A stretch of DNA of 9,365 nucleotides from Candidatus Kaiserbacteria bacterium (GCA_020428895.1 JAGQLZ010000004.1:278-9642); one strand, 5' to 3'; positions 1 to 7,404 are shown, counted from the stretch's first letter. Notes: generated by a model from the sequence alone, not told the origin. Numbers and translations are program-made.

Positions 1-32
1 AAAAAAGATGTGACCTAGGTCACATCTTTTTT
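1..32. terminator. Palindromic bidirectional terminator at window edge
   Basis: Positions 1-32 form a perfect 32-base palindrome. Six A's open it, a GATGTGAC stem closes on a CTAG centre, and six T's end it. Because it is symmetric, each strand gives a stable hairpin followed by a U-run, as expected of a rho-independent terminator. It probably ends a gene lying to the left of the window and separates it from the exporter operon starting at 95. The palindrome may extend beyond base 1. Confidence 0.85.
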
Positions 33-76
33 GTTGACGGTTATTAACTCTACAGAAAACAAACTCATATACTCAC

Positions 77-85
77 TGTTATACT
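77..85 (+). promoter_or_regulatory. Extended -10 promoter of the exporter operon
   Basis: TG at 77-78, one base, then TATACT at 80-85 matches an extended -10 element (TGnTATAAT-like). No good -35 is seen at the usual distance, which is typical of extended -10 promoters. The hexamer ends nine bases before the ATG at 95, so transcription would begin about two or three bases before the start codon. No Shine-Dalgarno sequence is present, so the first gene is probably translated from a leaderless or nearly leaderless mRNA. Inferred from sequence only. Confidence 0.55.
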
Positions 86-94
86 TAAAAATAT

Positions 95-1609
95 ATGGCT
101 ATAGTGTTTAAGAAGCACTCTTTTTATTTATTGGGAGTTATTTTAATTATCATTGGGGTGGTTTTGTATTTTAAAATTTATGCCCACCAAAACCAAGAGG
201 AGATTGTAGCTGCGGTTGCTAGTTACGGAACTGTTACCGAAACGGTTTCTGTTTCTGGTTTCGTAGAATCCAAACACACAGCCGGTCTCACCTTCCCTGT
301 AACTGGAATAGTTACAGAAGTATTTGTTGACGAGGGCGACATTGTAGAAGCCGGAGAGGTGCTAGCTACGTTGGCGGCTACCAAGTTAGTTGCTGATCGT
401 AATGATGCTTTAGCCGCACTATCTATAGCACAAGCTCAGTATCAAGAAGCAACTTCTGGACCCAGAGAAGAAACTATTGCTGTAGCGAATCAGAGCATAA
501 GCAACGCTATGCAAAACCTAGCCAGAGTAAAAATTGAATACGCTGAAAAAACCGAAAACGCTCGTAAAGAACTGTACTCAAACGGACTGGAAGCAATTTC
601 AAATAATGTAAACGAAAAAGCTACACCTCCATCAATTTCAGGAACTTATACTTGTGATTCTGTTGGTGAATACCAAATAAACGTTTATTCTTCTGGTGCT
701 AAAAGTGGTTACTCTTATAGACTTGAAGGTATTGAAAAAACTACTGCAGCCGCTTCTACCGAACAACCAGCCCCGCTGGGCAGTTGTGGTCTATATATTC
801 AATTTAATAGTTTTAGTCAATACAGCGGATCCAGCTGGGTAATTCAAATTCCAAACACCAAAAGTAGTACTTACAATACCTACAAAAACGCTTACGACTT
901 GGCGATTGTTCAAGAAAAAAATGCCATCAATGCAGCTATTGATATGCTAGCGCTAGCTGAAGAGGAAGCCTCCTTAACTACCGCTAGTGCTAGACCAGAA
1001 GTAATTGCTCAAAAACGCGGTTCTATCAATCAAGCCCAAGCCCGAATTGCTGCAATTGACGCTCAGATTGCCGACCGTTCAATAGTGGCTCCATTTGCCG
1101 GTATGGTAACAGACGTTTCTATCTTACCGGGAGAGACTGCTCCGACGATACCAGTCATAACTATGTTGGCTGACGGATCATTTGAACTAGTAGCTAGAAT
1201 ACCAGAAATTGATATTACAAAACTATCTATAAATCAAAAAGTGGAAGCCGTGTTTGATGCAAATCCAAACGATATCATAACCGGAACAATTGATTTTATT
1301 TCACCTTTAGCAACTGAGATTGACGGGGTTGCTTACTTTGAAGCAACTGTGCTTTTGGATAACACTCCAGAGTGGTTGCGAGCTGGACTTAATGCTGATA
1401 TAGAAATAATCACTAAGGAAGTTGAGGATGTCCTGAGATTACCAAAAAGATTTGTCACCATAAAAGAACAAAATAAGGGTTCGGTACTGCTCTTAAACAC
1501 AGAAACAGAAACTACTACTGAAGTTGACGTAGAAGTACTATTTATAGGTAACGACGGCTATATTGCCATCACTGGCATAGAAGAAGGAGCCGTAGTATCC
1601 GCTCCTTAA
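95..1609 (+). CDS. HlyD/MacA-type membrane fusion protein (periplasmic adaptor family) with hairpin-tip insert
   Basis: Adaptor subunit of an ABC exporter, 504 aa. Residues 9-28 are a single N-terminal membrane anchor. Two biotinyl-lipoyl half-motifs are visible at about 64-95 (FPVTGIVTEVFVDEGDIV) and 328-358 (RSIVAPFAGMVTDVSILPGE), the split arrangement typical of HlyD/MacA proteins. Between them are two helical arms, about 100-165 and 265-327, forming the family's alpha-hairpin. The arms are separated by about 95 residues rich in Ser, Tyr, Gly and Thr with Cys187 and Cys231, which look like a small beta-rich domain at the hairpin tip, where Gram-negative adaptors dock on TolC. Beta-barrel and membrane-proximal regions follow (about 360-504). 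The stop is one base before the permease start, so the two are translationally linked. The exported substrate cannot be told from sequence. Family call is firm; a MacA-like role is inferred from the neighbours. Confidence 0.9.
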   Translation: MAIVFKKHSFYLLGVILIIIGVVLYFKIYAHQNQEEIVAAVASYGTVTETVSVSGFVESKHTAGLTFPVTGIVTEVFVDEGDIVEAGEVLATLAATKLVADRNDALAALSIAQAQYQEATSGPREETIAVANQSISNAMQNLARVKIEYAEKTENARKELYSNGLEAISNNVNEKATPPSISGTYTCDSVGEYQINVYSSGAKSGYSYRLEGIEKTTAAASTEQPAPLGSCGLYIQFNSFSQYSGSSWVIQIPNTKSSTYNTYKNAYDLAIVQEKNAINAAIDMLALAEEEASLTTASARPEVIAQKRGSINQAQARIAAIDAQIADRSIVAPFAGMVTDVSILPGETAPTIPVITMLADGSFELVARIPEIDITKLSINQKVEAVFDANPNDIITGTIDFISPLATEIDGVAYFEATVLLDNTPEWLRAGLNADIEIITKEVEDVLRLPKRFVTIKEQNKGSVLLLNTETETTTEVDVEVLFIGNDGYIAITGIEEGAVVSAP

Positions 1610-1610
1610 T

Positions 1611-2855
1611 ATGCTTAGTATAAAGATTGGACTATTTTTAGGTTTTAGACAAATCCAAAGATCAAATCCTTGGACAACTATTCTAATCATTTTTGTAATG
1701 ATGCTGACTTTCCTTAATTTAATTGCTGTATCAGGAATATTGGTTGGACTAATTGAAGGAGCCGAAAGAGCCGTGAGAGAAAATTCTTTGGGAGATATCA
1801 TCATTTCCCCTCTTGATGAGGAAGATCATATTTTAGAAACTGTTTCAATAATCCGAGAACTTGAAGCTTATCCAGAAATCAGCGCTTACTCAGTTAGATA
1901 TAACGGCAACGCCACTCTTGAAGCCAACTATAAAGAGCGTCGTGACTTGAGTGGTGAACGTGATACAGCAGCCGTAATTATTAACGGCATTAACCCAAAG
2001 CAAGAAGATGAAATGTCTGGTCTTTCTACCTTACTTCGTGATGGTGAATACTTAAGAGATGATGAAGAGGGTTATATTTTGGTCGGTGCTTACTATCTTA
2101 AAGAATACGCAGAAAATTTTGGAGACATCTTCGACACTATAGACGCTAAAACTGGAGACACCGTCAGACTATCCATTGGAGACATATCCAAAGAATTTAC
2201 AATTAAAGGAATCGTGGAATCAAAAGTCGACGAAATTAATCTGGCTACTTTTATTCCAGAAAGAGAATTTCGTCGACTGTTCAGTAGACAAGATCGTAAT
2301 GCTGAACAAATTGTAATCCGCACCGCTACACCAGAAATAAATGCTGAGGTTTCCAAAAATTTAAAAAATGACGGCATGAGTGATTATGCCAAAATTCAAA
2401 CCTATGAAGAGGGATTACCAAAATTTTTAATTGACATCAAAAAAACCTTTAATGTTTTAGGCACTTTTATTGGTTCAATCGGTATAGTTGTCGCTTCAAT
2501 CACTATCTTTATTATTGTTTTCATTAACGCCATGAGTCGACGCAGACATATTGGTATATTAAAAGGCATTGGCATTAAACGCAGTGCTATAGAAATTGCC
2601 TACGTTATTCAAGCGGCTTTTTATGCATTGCTGGGATCATTCCTTGGAGCAGTAGTAACTTACGCAATTCTGATTCCGTATTTTGATAAAAATCCAATTC
2701 AATTCCCTTTCAGTGACGGCATATTATCGGCTGACCCCGAGGTAACTTTTTGGAAGTTTGTGATTCTATTTATTATTACTTTAATCGCCGGATTTGTTCC
2801 CGCTTGGATGATAGTCAGGCAAAACACTCTTAACTCTATCCTAGGAAGAAAGTAG
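1611..2855 (+). CDS. FtsX/MacB-type ABC transporter permease
   Basis: Membrane subunit of the exporter, 414 aa. The layout is that of MacB-type permeases: one helix near the N-terminus (about 21-48), a large extracytoplasmic MacB_PCD-like domain (about 52-275), then three helices (about 281-306, 329-356 and 379-402). The cytoplasmic loop after the second helix reads SRRRHIGILKGIGIKRSAI, the conserved FtsX-family coupling region that contacts the ATPase. The ATP-binding domain is not fused, unlike E. coli MacB, and is supplied by the next gene. The ATG lies one base after the adaptor stop, and no Shine-Dalgarno sequence is visible, so translation coupling is likely. Such permeases work as dimers by mechanotransmission rather than through a channel (family knowledge). 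LolC/E-like roles are possible, but the adaptor partner favours a MacAB-like exporter. Confidence 0.9.
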   Translation: MLSIKIGLFLGFRQIQRSNPWTTILIIFVMMLTFLNLIAVSGILVGLIEGAERAVRENSLGDIIISPLDEEDHILETVSIIRELEAYPEISAYSVRYNGNATLEANYKERRDLSGERDTAAVIINGINPKQEDEMSGLSTLLRDGEYLRDDEEGYILVGAYYLKEYAENFGDIFDTIDAKTGDTVRLSIGDISKEFTIKGIVESKVDEINLATFIPEREFRRLFSRQDRNAEQIVIRTATPEINAEVSKNLKNDGMSDYAKIQTYEEGLPKFLIDIKKTFNVLGTFIGSIGIVVASITIFIIVFINAMSRRRHIGILKGIGIKRSAIEIAYVIQAAFYALLGSFLGAVVTYAILIPYFDKNPIQFPFSDGILSADPEVTFWKFVILFIITLIAGFVPAWMIVRQNTLNSILGRK

Positions 2856-2858
2856 CTT

Positions 2859-3557
2859 ATGAATATTATCGAAGCCAAAAATATACATAGAAAATTTGGA
2901 TCAGGTGAACTCATCACGCACGTTCTTAAAGGTATTGATATACAAATTAAAGATGGTGAGTTTGTAGCTATTATGGGTAAATCAGGTGCCGGAAAATCTA
3001 CTCTGATGTATCAACTATCTGCTCTAGACGAACCAACTGATGGTGAAATATTGATTGATGAAACTGACATAATCGGCATGAAAGAAAACGAACGTACCGC
3101 TTTCCGTTTAAATACCCTTGGTTACGTATTCCAAGATTATGCTCTAGTGCCAGACTTATCAGCTCGAGAAAATGTGATGATGCCACTTTTAATGCGTGGT
3201 ATTACTTGGGCTGAAGCTTCTAAAACAGCTGATGAATCTCTCGATAATGTTGGTTTAAAAGATAAATATCTAAATCTACCTGGCATGCTTTCTGGTGGTG
3301 AACAACAAAGAGTAGCCATCGCTCGAGCGATTGCAGGAAAACCAAAAATTATTTTTGCTGATGAACCTACAGCTAATCTAGATAGTATTTCTGGTAAACA
3401 AATTATTGATCTTTTAACTTGTCTCCATAAAGATTCTGGGCAAACAATTGTAATGGTGACTCACGAGCCTGAATACGCTAAAAATTGCGACCGTATCATT
3501 AACATGGAAGACGGGTTAATTGTTGATGAAAAAAATCCTTGGATAAATCGCTATTAA
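2859..3557 (+). CDS. ABC transporter ATP-binding protein (MacB/LolD-type)
   Basis: Cytoplasmic ATPase of the exporter, 232 aa, the normal length for LolD/MacB nucleotide-binding subunits. All catalytic motifs are present: Walker A GKSGAGKS (40-47), Q-loop Gln92 in [10 protein letters not shown], signature LSGGEQQR (144-151), Walker B IIFADEPT (164-171) followed by the D-loop ANLD, and the switch His202 in VTHEP. The protein should therefore be active and dimerise against two copies of the upstream permease. It is the third gene of the operon, three bases after the permease stop; a weak AGGAAG lies about ten bases upstream of the ATG. The operon ends at the strong palindromic terminator six bases after the stop. 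Close paralogues serve lipoprotein release (LolD), FtsE and peptide or antibiotic export; the adaptor gene favours MacAB-like export. Confidence 0.95.
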   Translation: MNIIEAKNIHRKFGSGELITHVLKGIDIQIKDGEFVAIMGKSGAGKSTLMYQLSALDEPTDGEILIDETDIIGMKENERTAFRLNTLGYVFQDYALVPDLSARENVMMPLLMRGITWAEASKTADESLDNVGLKDKYLNLPGMLSGGEQQRVAIARAIAGKPKIIFADEPTANLDSISGKQIIDLLTCLHKDSGQTIVMVTHEPEYAKNCDRIINMEDGLIVDEKNPWINRY

Positions 3558-3562
3558 AAAAT

Positions 3563-3614
3563 AATTTTAAACAAAAAACCGACAGTAATTACTGTCGGTT
3601 TTTTGTTTAAAATT
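3563..3614. terminator. Shared bidirectional terminator, 52-base perfect palindrome
   Basis: Positions 3563-3614 are a perfect palindrome centred on AATT at 3587-3590. The core stem ACCGACAGTAATTACTGTCGGT is flanked by A-runs on the left and T-runs on the right, so a hairpin plus U-run is formed on either strand. It lies between two convergent genes, the ATPase (stop at 3557) and the acidic coiled-coil protein gene (minus-strand stop at 3617-3619), and should terminate both. Confidence 0.92.
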
Positions 3615-3616
3615 GT

Positions 3617-4348
3617 TTAATAGGTAGTTTCATCTTCTTCAGACTCATCGTCTGTTTCTTCTAACTCCTCTTCATCTTCTTCGTCATTTGAATCATCTTC
3701 GTCTTCCTCCTCATCTTCTACTTCACTTTCATTTTCTTCTGAAGATTCCTCTGAATCAGAATCATCTTCATCATTTACCTGTCCACTAATTCGGTCTTTA
3801 ATCTGCTGAACTCGAGCTAAGATAGCAGCTATACGCTGTTCCTTAGTCATACCTTCAAGACTAGCTTTAAATTCTTCATTATCTTGTAGTCGAGATTCTT
3901 TACGCTCTTGATGAGCTTCTTGACGTTCTTCACGTTCTTCTTCAGCAGCCGCTTTACGAGCAGCTAACTCAGCTTTAACTTCTTCCATGAAAGCCATAAT
4001 GGCATCACGCTTTTCTTGAGGAGTTGCTCCCTCAAGTTTTTTCATTAATTCAGCCTTGCGAGCATTGAAGTCCGCTTTGGCTTCATTTTTATTTTCTTGA
4101 CGTTGCTCTTTAAACTGCTCCTTTCGAGCCTCCATGCGCTGTTGCAATATTTTTCGTTGCTCAGCGATTTTAGCTTTGAGTTGTTCAATTTGCGCTTTCA
4201 TCTCAACCTTTTTGGCTGAATCATCTTCTGCTTCTACTACTTCAGCGTGAGCTGGAAACGCAAAAGCAAATAATGCAAAACACATGGCAGCACCCATCAC
4301 AATTGCTCCAATGTAGCCTTGCAAAGATTTATAATTTATTTGAGACAT
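3617..4348 (-). CDS. Exported coiled-coil protein with acidic tail, unknown function
   Basis: Not a family I recognise; 243 aa. A signal peptide is clear: hydrophobic stretch about 12-31 ending FPAHA, with likely cleavage after Ala35. Residues 45-188 are almost entirely charged helix (E, K, R, Q, A), predicted to be coiled coil. Two related segments occur in it, LEGATPQEKRDAIMAFMEEVK (about 105-125) and LEGMTKEQRIAAILARVQQIK (about 164-184), sharing LEGxTxxxRxxAIxA. From about 192 to the end the protein is nearly all Asp, Glu and Ser, an acidic disordered tail. It should be secreted or remain at the cell surface. It is downstream of ftsH on the same strand (142-base gap) and convergent with the exporter operon. 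The start has no Shine-Dalgarno; the ATG was chosen because it immediately precedes the signal peptide. Metal binding or surface adhesion are guesses only. Confidence 0.85.
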   Translation of the reverse strand: MSQINYKSLQGYIGAIVMGAAMCFALFAFAFPAHAEVVEAEDDSAKKVEMKAQIEQLKAKIAEQRKILQQRMEARKEQFKEQRQENKNEAKADFNARKAELMKKLEGATPQEKRDAIMAFMEEVKAELAARKAAAEEEREERQEAHQERKESRLQDNEEFKASLEGMTKEQRIAAILARVQQIKDRISGQVNDEDDSDSEESSEENESEVEDEEEDEDDSNDEEDEEELEETDDESEEDETTY

Positions 4349-4359
4349 ATAACTTTACT

Positions 4360-4379
4360 TTATTAAATTAATTTAATAA
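4360..4379. repeat. AT-only 20-base palindrome upstream of the coiled-coil gene
   Basis: TTATTAAATTAATTTAATAA at 4360-4379 is a perfect palindrome made only of A and T, ending 11 bases upstream of the minus-strand start codon at 4348. It lies where the promoter of this gene would be and contains TAATAA/TTAATA -10-like sequences. It could be an operator for a dimeric regulator or simply an AT-rich promoter. No clear -35 was found. Confidence 0.4.
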
Positions 4380-4401
4380 TTCGTGACTTTTTCACACGAA
4401 A

Positions 4402-4427
4402 GAGGTCGCCCCGTTAAGGACGACCTC
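4402..4427 (-). terminator. Hairpin downstream of ftsH, weak terminator or attenuator
   Basis: On the minus strand GAGGTCGTCC, a six-base loop, and GGGCGACCTC form a 10-bp stem with a single G-U wobble. On the plus strand the same position would be a C-A mismatch, so the structure is better suited to the minus-strand transcript. It lies 64 bases after the ftsH stop and 54 bases before the next start codon. Only three T's follow the stem, so termination may be partial, allowing some ftsH read-through into the coiled-coil gene. Confidence 0.5.
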
Positions 4428-4490
4428 CTGATGCTTATATTTATACCACACTAAACTAGACAAACTTGAGATTCGTGTGGATATCAATTT

Positions 4491-6593
4491 TTAAGATTCT
4501 GAATCGTCTAATGAATCAGTTAATTCCTTACTTGGATCACCAGTGCGCTCTGCTTTTGATTTCTCTTCAGCATAAGCATTAAGAATTTTTACACCATGTT
4601 CTTTGAGTAAAGCTTCGTATTCTTCCCTCTCTAAAGTTTCCACTTCAAAAAGTTTCTTAGATATAGCATCTAAAGCATCTCTATGCTTCGTTAGAGCTTC
4701 TCGAGCAGTTTCTTTTCCAGCTTCAATTATCTTAGCTACCTCATCATCTATTTGCTTGGCTACCTGAGATGAATAACCTCGATCTTCAGACATGCCTCCA
4801 CCAATCAAACGACCACCAGTTCCCTCTAAAGCAATTGGACCAAGTTCGCTCATACCGTATTTTGTCACCATATCGCGTGCTAGGTTAGCAACTACTTGAA
4901 GATCATTACTTGGACCAGTTGTCAGGTCATCAAAAATCATCTGTTCGGTTACGTAACCACCAAGAGTCATCGCTATATCATCCATAAATTCTTTCTTGGT
5001 CTGCATGCGCCGATCTTGATCTGGCAACTTAAGAGTATAACCAGCTGCCCGTCCGCGAGAAATAATGGAAATTTTCTGCACCGGATCAGCATATGGAAGT
5101 ACTGATGCTACAAGAGCATGGCCAACTTCATGATAGGCAGTTACCAACCTTTCTTTCTTAGAAAGCACGTGACTTTTTCGCTCTGGACCAAGCATGACTT
5201 TCTCAATAGATCTGATTAGGTCAAACTGACCAACTTTTTTACGACTTTCTCTGGCCGCTAAAATTGCTCCTTCGTTCATTAGTGAGTATAAATCAGCTCC
5301 TGAAAATCCGGGTGTTCGCTGTGCAATAATTTCTAGATTTACGTCTTCTTGTAGTGGCTTCTTTCTAGCGTGTACTTCAAGAATAGCTTTTCGGTCATCA
5401 CGATCTGGCAAATCAATAGTCACCCGTCGATCAAATCGTCCGGGTCGTAAAAGAGCTGGGTCTAATACATCTGGTCGGTTGGTAGCTGCCATCACAATTA
5501 CTTTTGCGTTTGGTTCAAAACCATCCATTTCAACCAAAATCTGGTTTAGGGTTTGTTCACGCTCATCATTACCACCACCAACTCCCGTTCCCCGCACTCG
5601 ACCAACTGCATCAATCTCATCTACGAAAATAATAGACGGGGCTGATTTTTTAGCCATCTGAAATAAATCACGCACTCGACTAGCTCCAACTCCCACAAAC
5701 ATTTCCACAAACTCTGAACCAGAGATTGAGAAAAATGGTACGCCAGCTTCACCAGCTACGGCCCGAGCAAGTAAAGTTTTACCAGTTCCTGGAGCCCCCA
5801 TCATCATCACACCTTTAGGTATCTCAGCACCAATATCCAAAAACTTCTTTGGATTCTTTAAGAAATCTACAATTTCTTCTAATTCTTGTTTGGCTTCCTT
5901 TGCTCCAGCTACGTCCTCAAAAGTAACCTTTTGAGTAGCATCATTGGGGTCAATCATGCGAGCTTTGCTACTGCCAAAATTCAACGCCTGCATGCCGGCA
6001 CCTTTAACTGATCGGGTAAAGAACCAAATAATGATTAACAGAAATAGAATTGGAAAAAGAAATGGTGCAAAGTTGGAAAGCCAGTAAGCAAAACCTGTCT
6101 CACGCTGTACATCAATCTGAACTTTTGCCAACTCTTCTGAACTTACACCAAAATTAGTTAGAGTTTCTGAAACTGCAGCATCCGTTTCTCGTTTCGCTTC
6201 ACCGGGATTTTTTGAATCATCAGTGTAGTAAACCTCTAGAGCGCTACCACGAACAATAATCTCCTTTACTTCCCCTGCTTTTACTTGAGATACTACCTCA
6301 GACAGAGTTAGCTCATCTGGCTCCTGCTTTTGATCAGTAACTTGGGAAAAGATGACGGTAATAAAAATCAGTAACAAAACCGTAGACAACATGTTGTTCC
6401 AAAAGTTGCCCGGACCAATTGGTACTTTTTTACGCACACCTTTTAAGTCAGCCAGTCGTGATTGGTTACTTTTTTTAGGAACTGGTTGCTTTGGGGTTGG
6501 TGGTTTTTTTTGTTCACCAGAATCACCCTCTTGTGGTGTATCTTGTTTGTTATTTTCAGCCTCGTTTTGAGGTTTGTTTTCGGTATCAGACAT
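4491..6593 (-). CDS. ftsH: ATP-dependent zinc metalloprotease FtsH
   Basis: Membrane-anchored AAA+ protease that unfolds and degrades membrane and some cytosolic proteins as a hexamer; 700 aa. In order: a polar, Pro/Lys/Gln-rich N-terminal extension (1-60), first membrane helix (about 65-85), an extracytoplasmic domain (about 86-168), second helix (about 172-192), and the AAA module. The module has Walker A GAPGTGKT (266-273), pore motif MFVGVG (298-303), Walker B IIFVDEID (321-328) and second region of homology [19 protein letters not shown] (371-389). The zinc site is HEVGH (488-492), with the third ligand probably Asp564 in SNDL. The usual HEAGH is HEVGH here, which keeps both histidines and the glutamate. 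The C-terminus ends in an acidic tail. The N-terminal extension of about 60 residues is longer than in E. coli FtsH. It is divergent from smpB and has no Shine-Dalgarno at its start. Confidence 0.98.
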   Translation of the reverse strand: MSDTENKPQNEAENNKQDTPQEGDSGEQKKPPTPKQPVPKKSNQSRLADLKGVRKKVPIGPGNFWNNMLSTVLLLIFITVIFSQVTDQKQEPDELTLSEVVSQVKAGEVKEIIVRGSALEVYYTDDSKNPGEAKRETDAAVSETLTNFGVSSEELAKVQIDVQRETGFAYWLSNFAPFLFPILFLLIIIWFFTRSVKGAGMQALNFGSSKARMIDPNDATQKVTFEDVAGAKEAKQELEEIVDFLKNPKKFLDIGAEIPKGVMMMGAPGTGKTLLARAVAGEAGVPFFSISGSEFVEMFVGVGASRVRDLFQMAKKSAPSIIFVDEIDAVGRVRGTGVGGGNDEREQTLNQILVEMDGFEPNAKVIVMAATNRPDVLDPALLRPGRFDRRVTIDLPDRDDRKAILEVHARKKPLQEDVNLEIIAQRTPGFSGADLYSLMNEGAILAARESRKKVGQFDLIRSIEKVMLGPERKSHVLSKKERLVTAYHEVGHALVASVLPYADPVQKISIISRGRAAGYTLKLPDQDRRMQTKKEFMDDIAMTLGGYVTEQMIFDDLTTGPSNDLQVVANLARDMVTKYGMSELGPIALEGTGGRLIGGGMSEDRGYSSQVAKQIDDEVAKIIEAGKETAREALTKHRDALDAISKKLFEVETLEREEYEALLKEHGVKILNAYAEEKSKAERTGDPSKELTDSLDDSES

Positions 6594-6602
6594 AGTGGGG
6601 TC

Positions 6603-6608
6603 ATTATA
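6603..6608 (-). promoter_or_regulatory. -10 element of ftsH
   Basis: The minus strand reads TATAAT at 6608-6603, a perfect -10 hexamer, ending nine bases before the ATG at 6593. Transcription would start about three bases before the start codon. No Shine-Dalgarno sequence lies between (GACCCCACT), so ftsH is probably translated from a very short leader. A convincing -35 is not seen. Confidence 0.5.
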
Positions 6609-6668
6609 CAGAAAACCGCCTCAAAAGCTATATTTTTATATGTTAGTTTTATGATACTCTTTTTACTA

Positions 6669-6697
6669 TTGCGTCTTAACTAAAGATTGAGCATACT
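6669..6697 (+). promoter_or_regulatory. Probable promoter of smpB
   Basis: TTGCGT at 6669-6674 and CATACT at 6692-6697 are 17 bases apart, matching half of each sigma-70 hexamer including the TTG. Transcription would begin near 6704, about five bases before the ATG at 6709, where no Shine-Dalgarno sequence exists. Together with the ftsH -10 it defines a divergent promoter region of 115 bases. Moderate support only; AT-rich sequence gives chance matches. Confidence 0.4.
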
Positions 6698-6708
6698 AAC
6701 TATTACGT

Positions 6709-7152
6709 ATGACAACGTATATCCAAAATCGTAAAGCCAAACATGATTATGAAATCCTCGACACCTACGAGGCGGGTTTGGTATTGCACGGTTTTGAAGC
6801 TAAATCTATAAGAACTGGTAAAGCTTCACTTAATGGAACATATGTAATCATCAGAGGCGGTGAGGCCTTTTTAGTTAATGCCAACATAACCGCTTACCAA
6901 CCGGCCAATACTCCAAAAGACTATGATCCGGAACGGGTGCGCAAGCTCCTTTTAAACCAAAAGGAGCTTGCGCACCTAGAACGCAGTCTTCACACTCAGG
7001 GTTTGACAATAGTACCACTTTCATTGTATAATTCTGGTCGGAATATCAAGCTGAAAATTGCCCTAGTTCGTGGTAAAAAGAAGGCTGATAAGCGCGAAAC
7101 TATCAAACAGAGAGACGTGAAGCGTGATATTCAAAGAACTTTGAAAGGTTAA
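6709..7152 (+). CDS. smpB: SsrA (tmRNA)-binding protein SmpB
   Basis: Binds tmRNA and delivers it to stalled ribosomes for trans-translation; 147 aa, near the usual 150-160. Family motifs run the full length: NRKAKHDYEILDTYEAGLVLHGFEAKS (7-33, usual form GTEVKS), FLVNANITAY (54-63), the KLLLNQKEL helix (79-87), IVPLSLY (101-107), and a basic C-terminal tail GKKKADKRETIKQRDVKRDIQR (122-143) that in other bacteria enters the mRNA channel. The ATG has no Shine-Dalgarno but lies just downstream of a likely promoter, and the protein begins normally from it. The partner RNA, ssrA, is encoded about 670 bases downstream on the same strand. An 18-bp perfect inverted repeat lies inside the gene at codons 76-90 (see separate entry). 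Confidence 0.97.
   Translation: MTTYIQNRKAKHDYEILDTYEAGLVLHGFEAKSIRTGKASLNGTYVIIRGGEAFLVNANITAYQPANTPKDYDPERVRKLLLNQKELAHLERSLHTQGLTIVPLSLYNSGRNIKLKIALVRGKKKADKRETIKQRDVKRDIQRTLKG
6936..6976 (+). repeat. Perfect 18-bp inverted repeat inside smpB
   Basis: GGTGCGCAAGCTCCTTTT (6936-6953) and its exact complement AAAAGGAGCTTGCGCACC (6959-6976) flank a five-base loop, AAACC. In the smpB mRNA this gives a very stable hairpin. No T-run follows, so it is not an ordinary terminator, and it lies within conserved coding sequence (VRKLLLNQKELAHL). The repeat is directly visible; a regulatory role is inference. Confidence 0.9.
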
Positions 7153-7170
7153 ACAAATCAGTGCTAGCGA

Positions 7171-7211
7171 GGTCGTTTTTGTTATGGTGGGAGGAGCCTA
7201 CCAGAACGACC
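7171..7211 (+). promoter_or_regulatory. Structured leader or operator upstream of the 57-aa gene
   Basis: GGTCGTT (7171-7177) pairs with AACGACC (7205-7211). Inside it TGGTGGG (7185-7191) pairs with CCTACCA (7197-7203, one G-U), leaving the five-base loop AGGAG, itself Shine-Dalgarno-like. A six-base bulge (7179-7184) separates the two stems. The structure ends four bases before the real Shine-Dalgarno of the 57-aa gene. A TGtTATGGT extended -10-like sequence (7180-7188) overlaps it, so the palindrome may instead be an operator around a promoter. The two readings cannot be separated from sequence alone. Confidence 0.5.
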
Positions 7212-7215
7212 GAAT

Positions 7216-7223
7216 AAGGAGGG
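7216..7223 (+). promoter_or_regulatory. Strong Shine-Dalgarno sequence of the 57-aa gene
   Basis: AAGGAGGG, fully matching the 16S anti-Shine-Dalgarno core, seven bases before the ATG at 7231. It contrasts with the SD-less starts of ftsH, smpB and the exporter operon, and it is the main support for this short gene. Confidence 0.75.
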
Positions 7224-7230
7224 ACTTAAT

Positions 7231-7404
7231 ATGTCGACAAATAACGTGCTCGATTTCGGGAAAAATACTACCGACTCGTGCATCTGGGAGCAAGCAGGCA
7301 AAACGAAAATGCACAGCCCTGTTCCAACGGCACAAGATAGCGAGGATAGAGAACTCCTCGAAACTCTCAACGAGCTACTATACGACGGTGGTTTGACAAT
7401 GTAG
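7231..7404 (+). CDS. Small hypothetical protein, 57 aa
   Basis: I do not recognise this protein. It begins MSTNNVLDFGKN, ends LYDGGLTM and stops with TAG. It is mildly acidic; residues 35-51 (AQDSEDRELLETLNELL) look like one amphipathic helix, and the first 30 residues look unstructured, with a single Cys17. There is no signal peptide or membrane segment. The case for a real gene is the near-perfect AAGGAGGG Shine-Dalgarno at ideal spacing, the structured element in front, and a second SD-led small gene behind it. Its G+C is about 48% over the first 150 bases (hand count), higher than the exporter genes to the left. It lies 78 bases after smpB with no terminator between, so it may be cotranscribed with smpB. 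Confidence 0.6.
   Translation: MSTNNVLDFGKNTTDSCIWEQAGKTKMHSPVPTAQDSEDRELLETLNELLYDGGLTM

Noticed and set aside
6936..6976. Inverted repeat in smpB as a rho-independent terminator
   Set aside because: No T-run follows on either side that fits, and the coding frame continues with conserved SmpB sequence.
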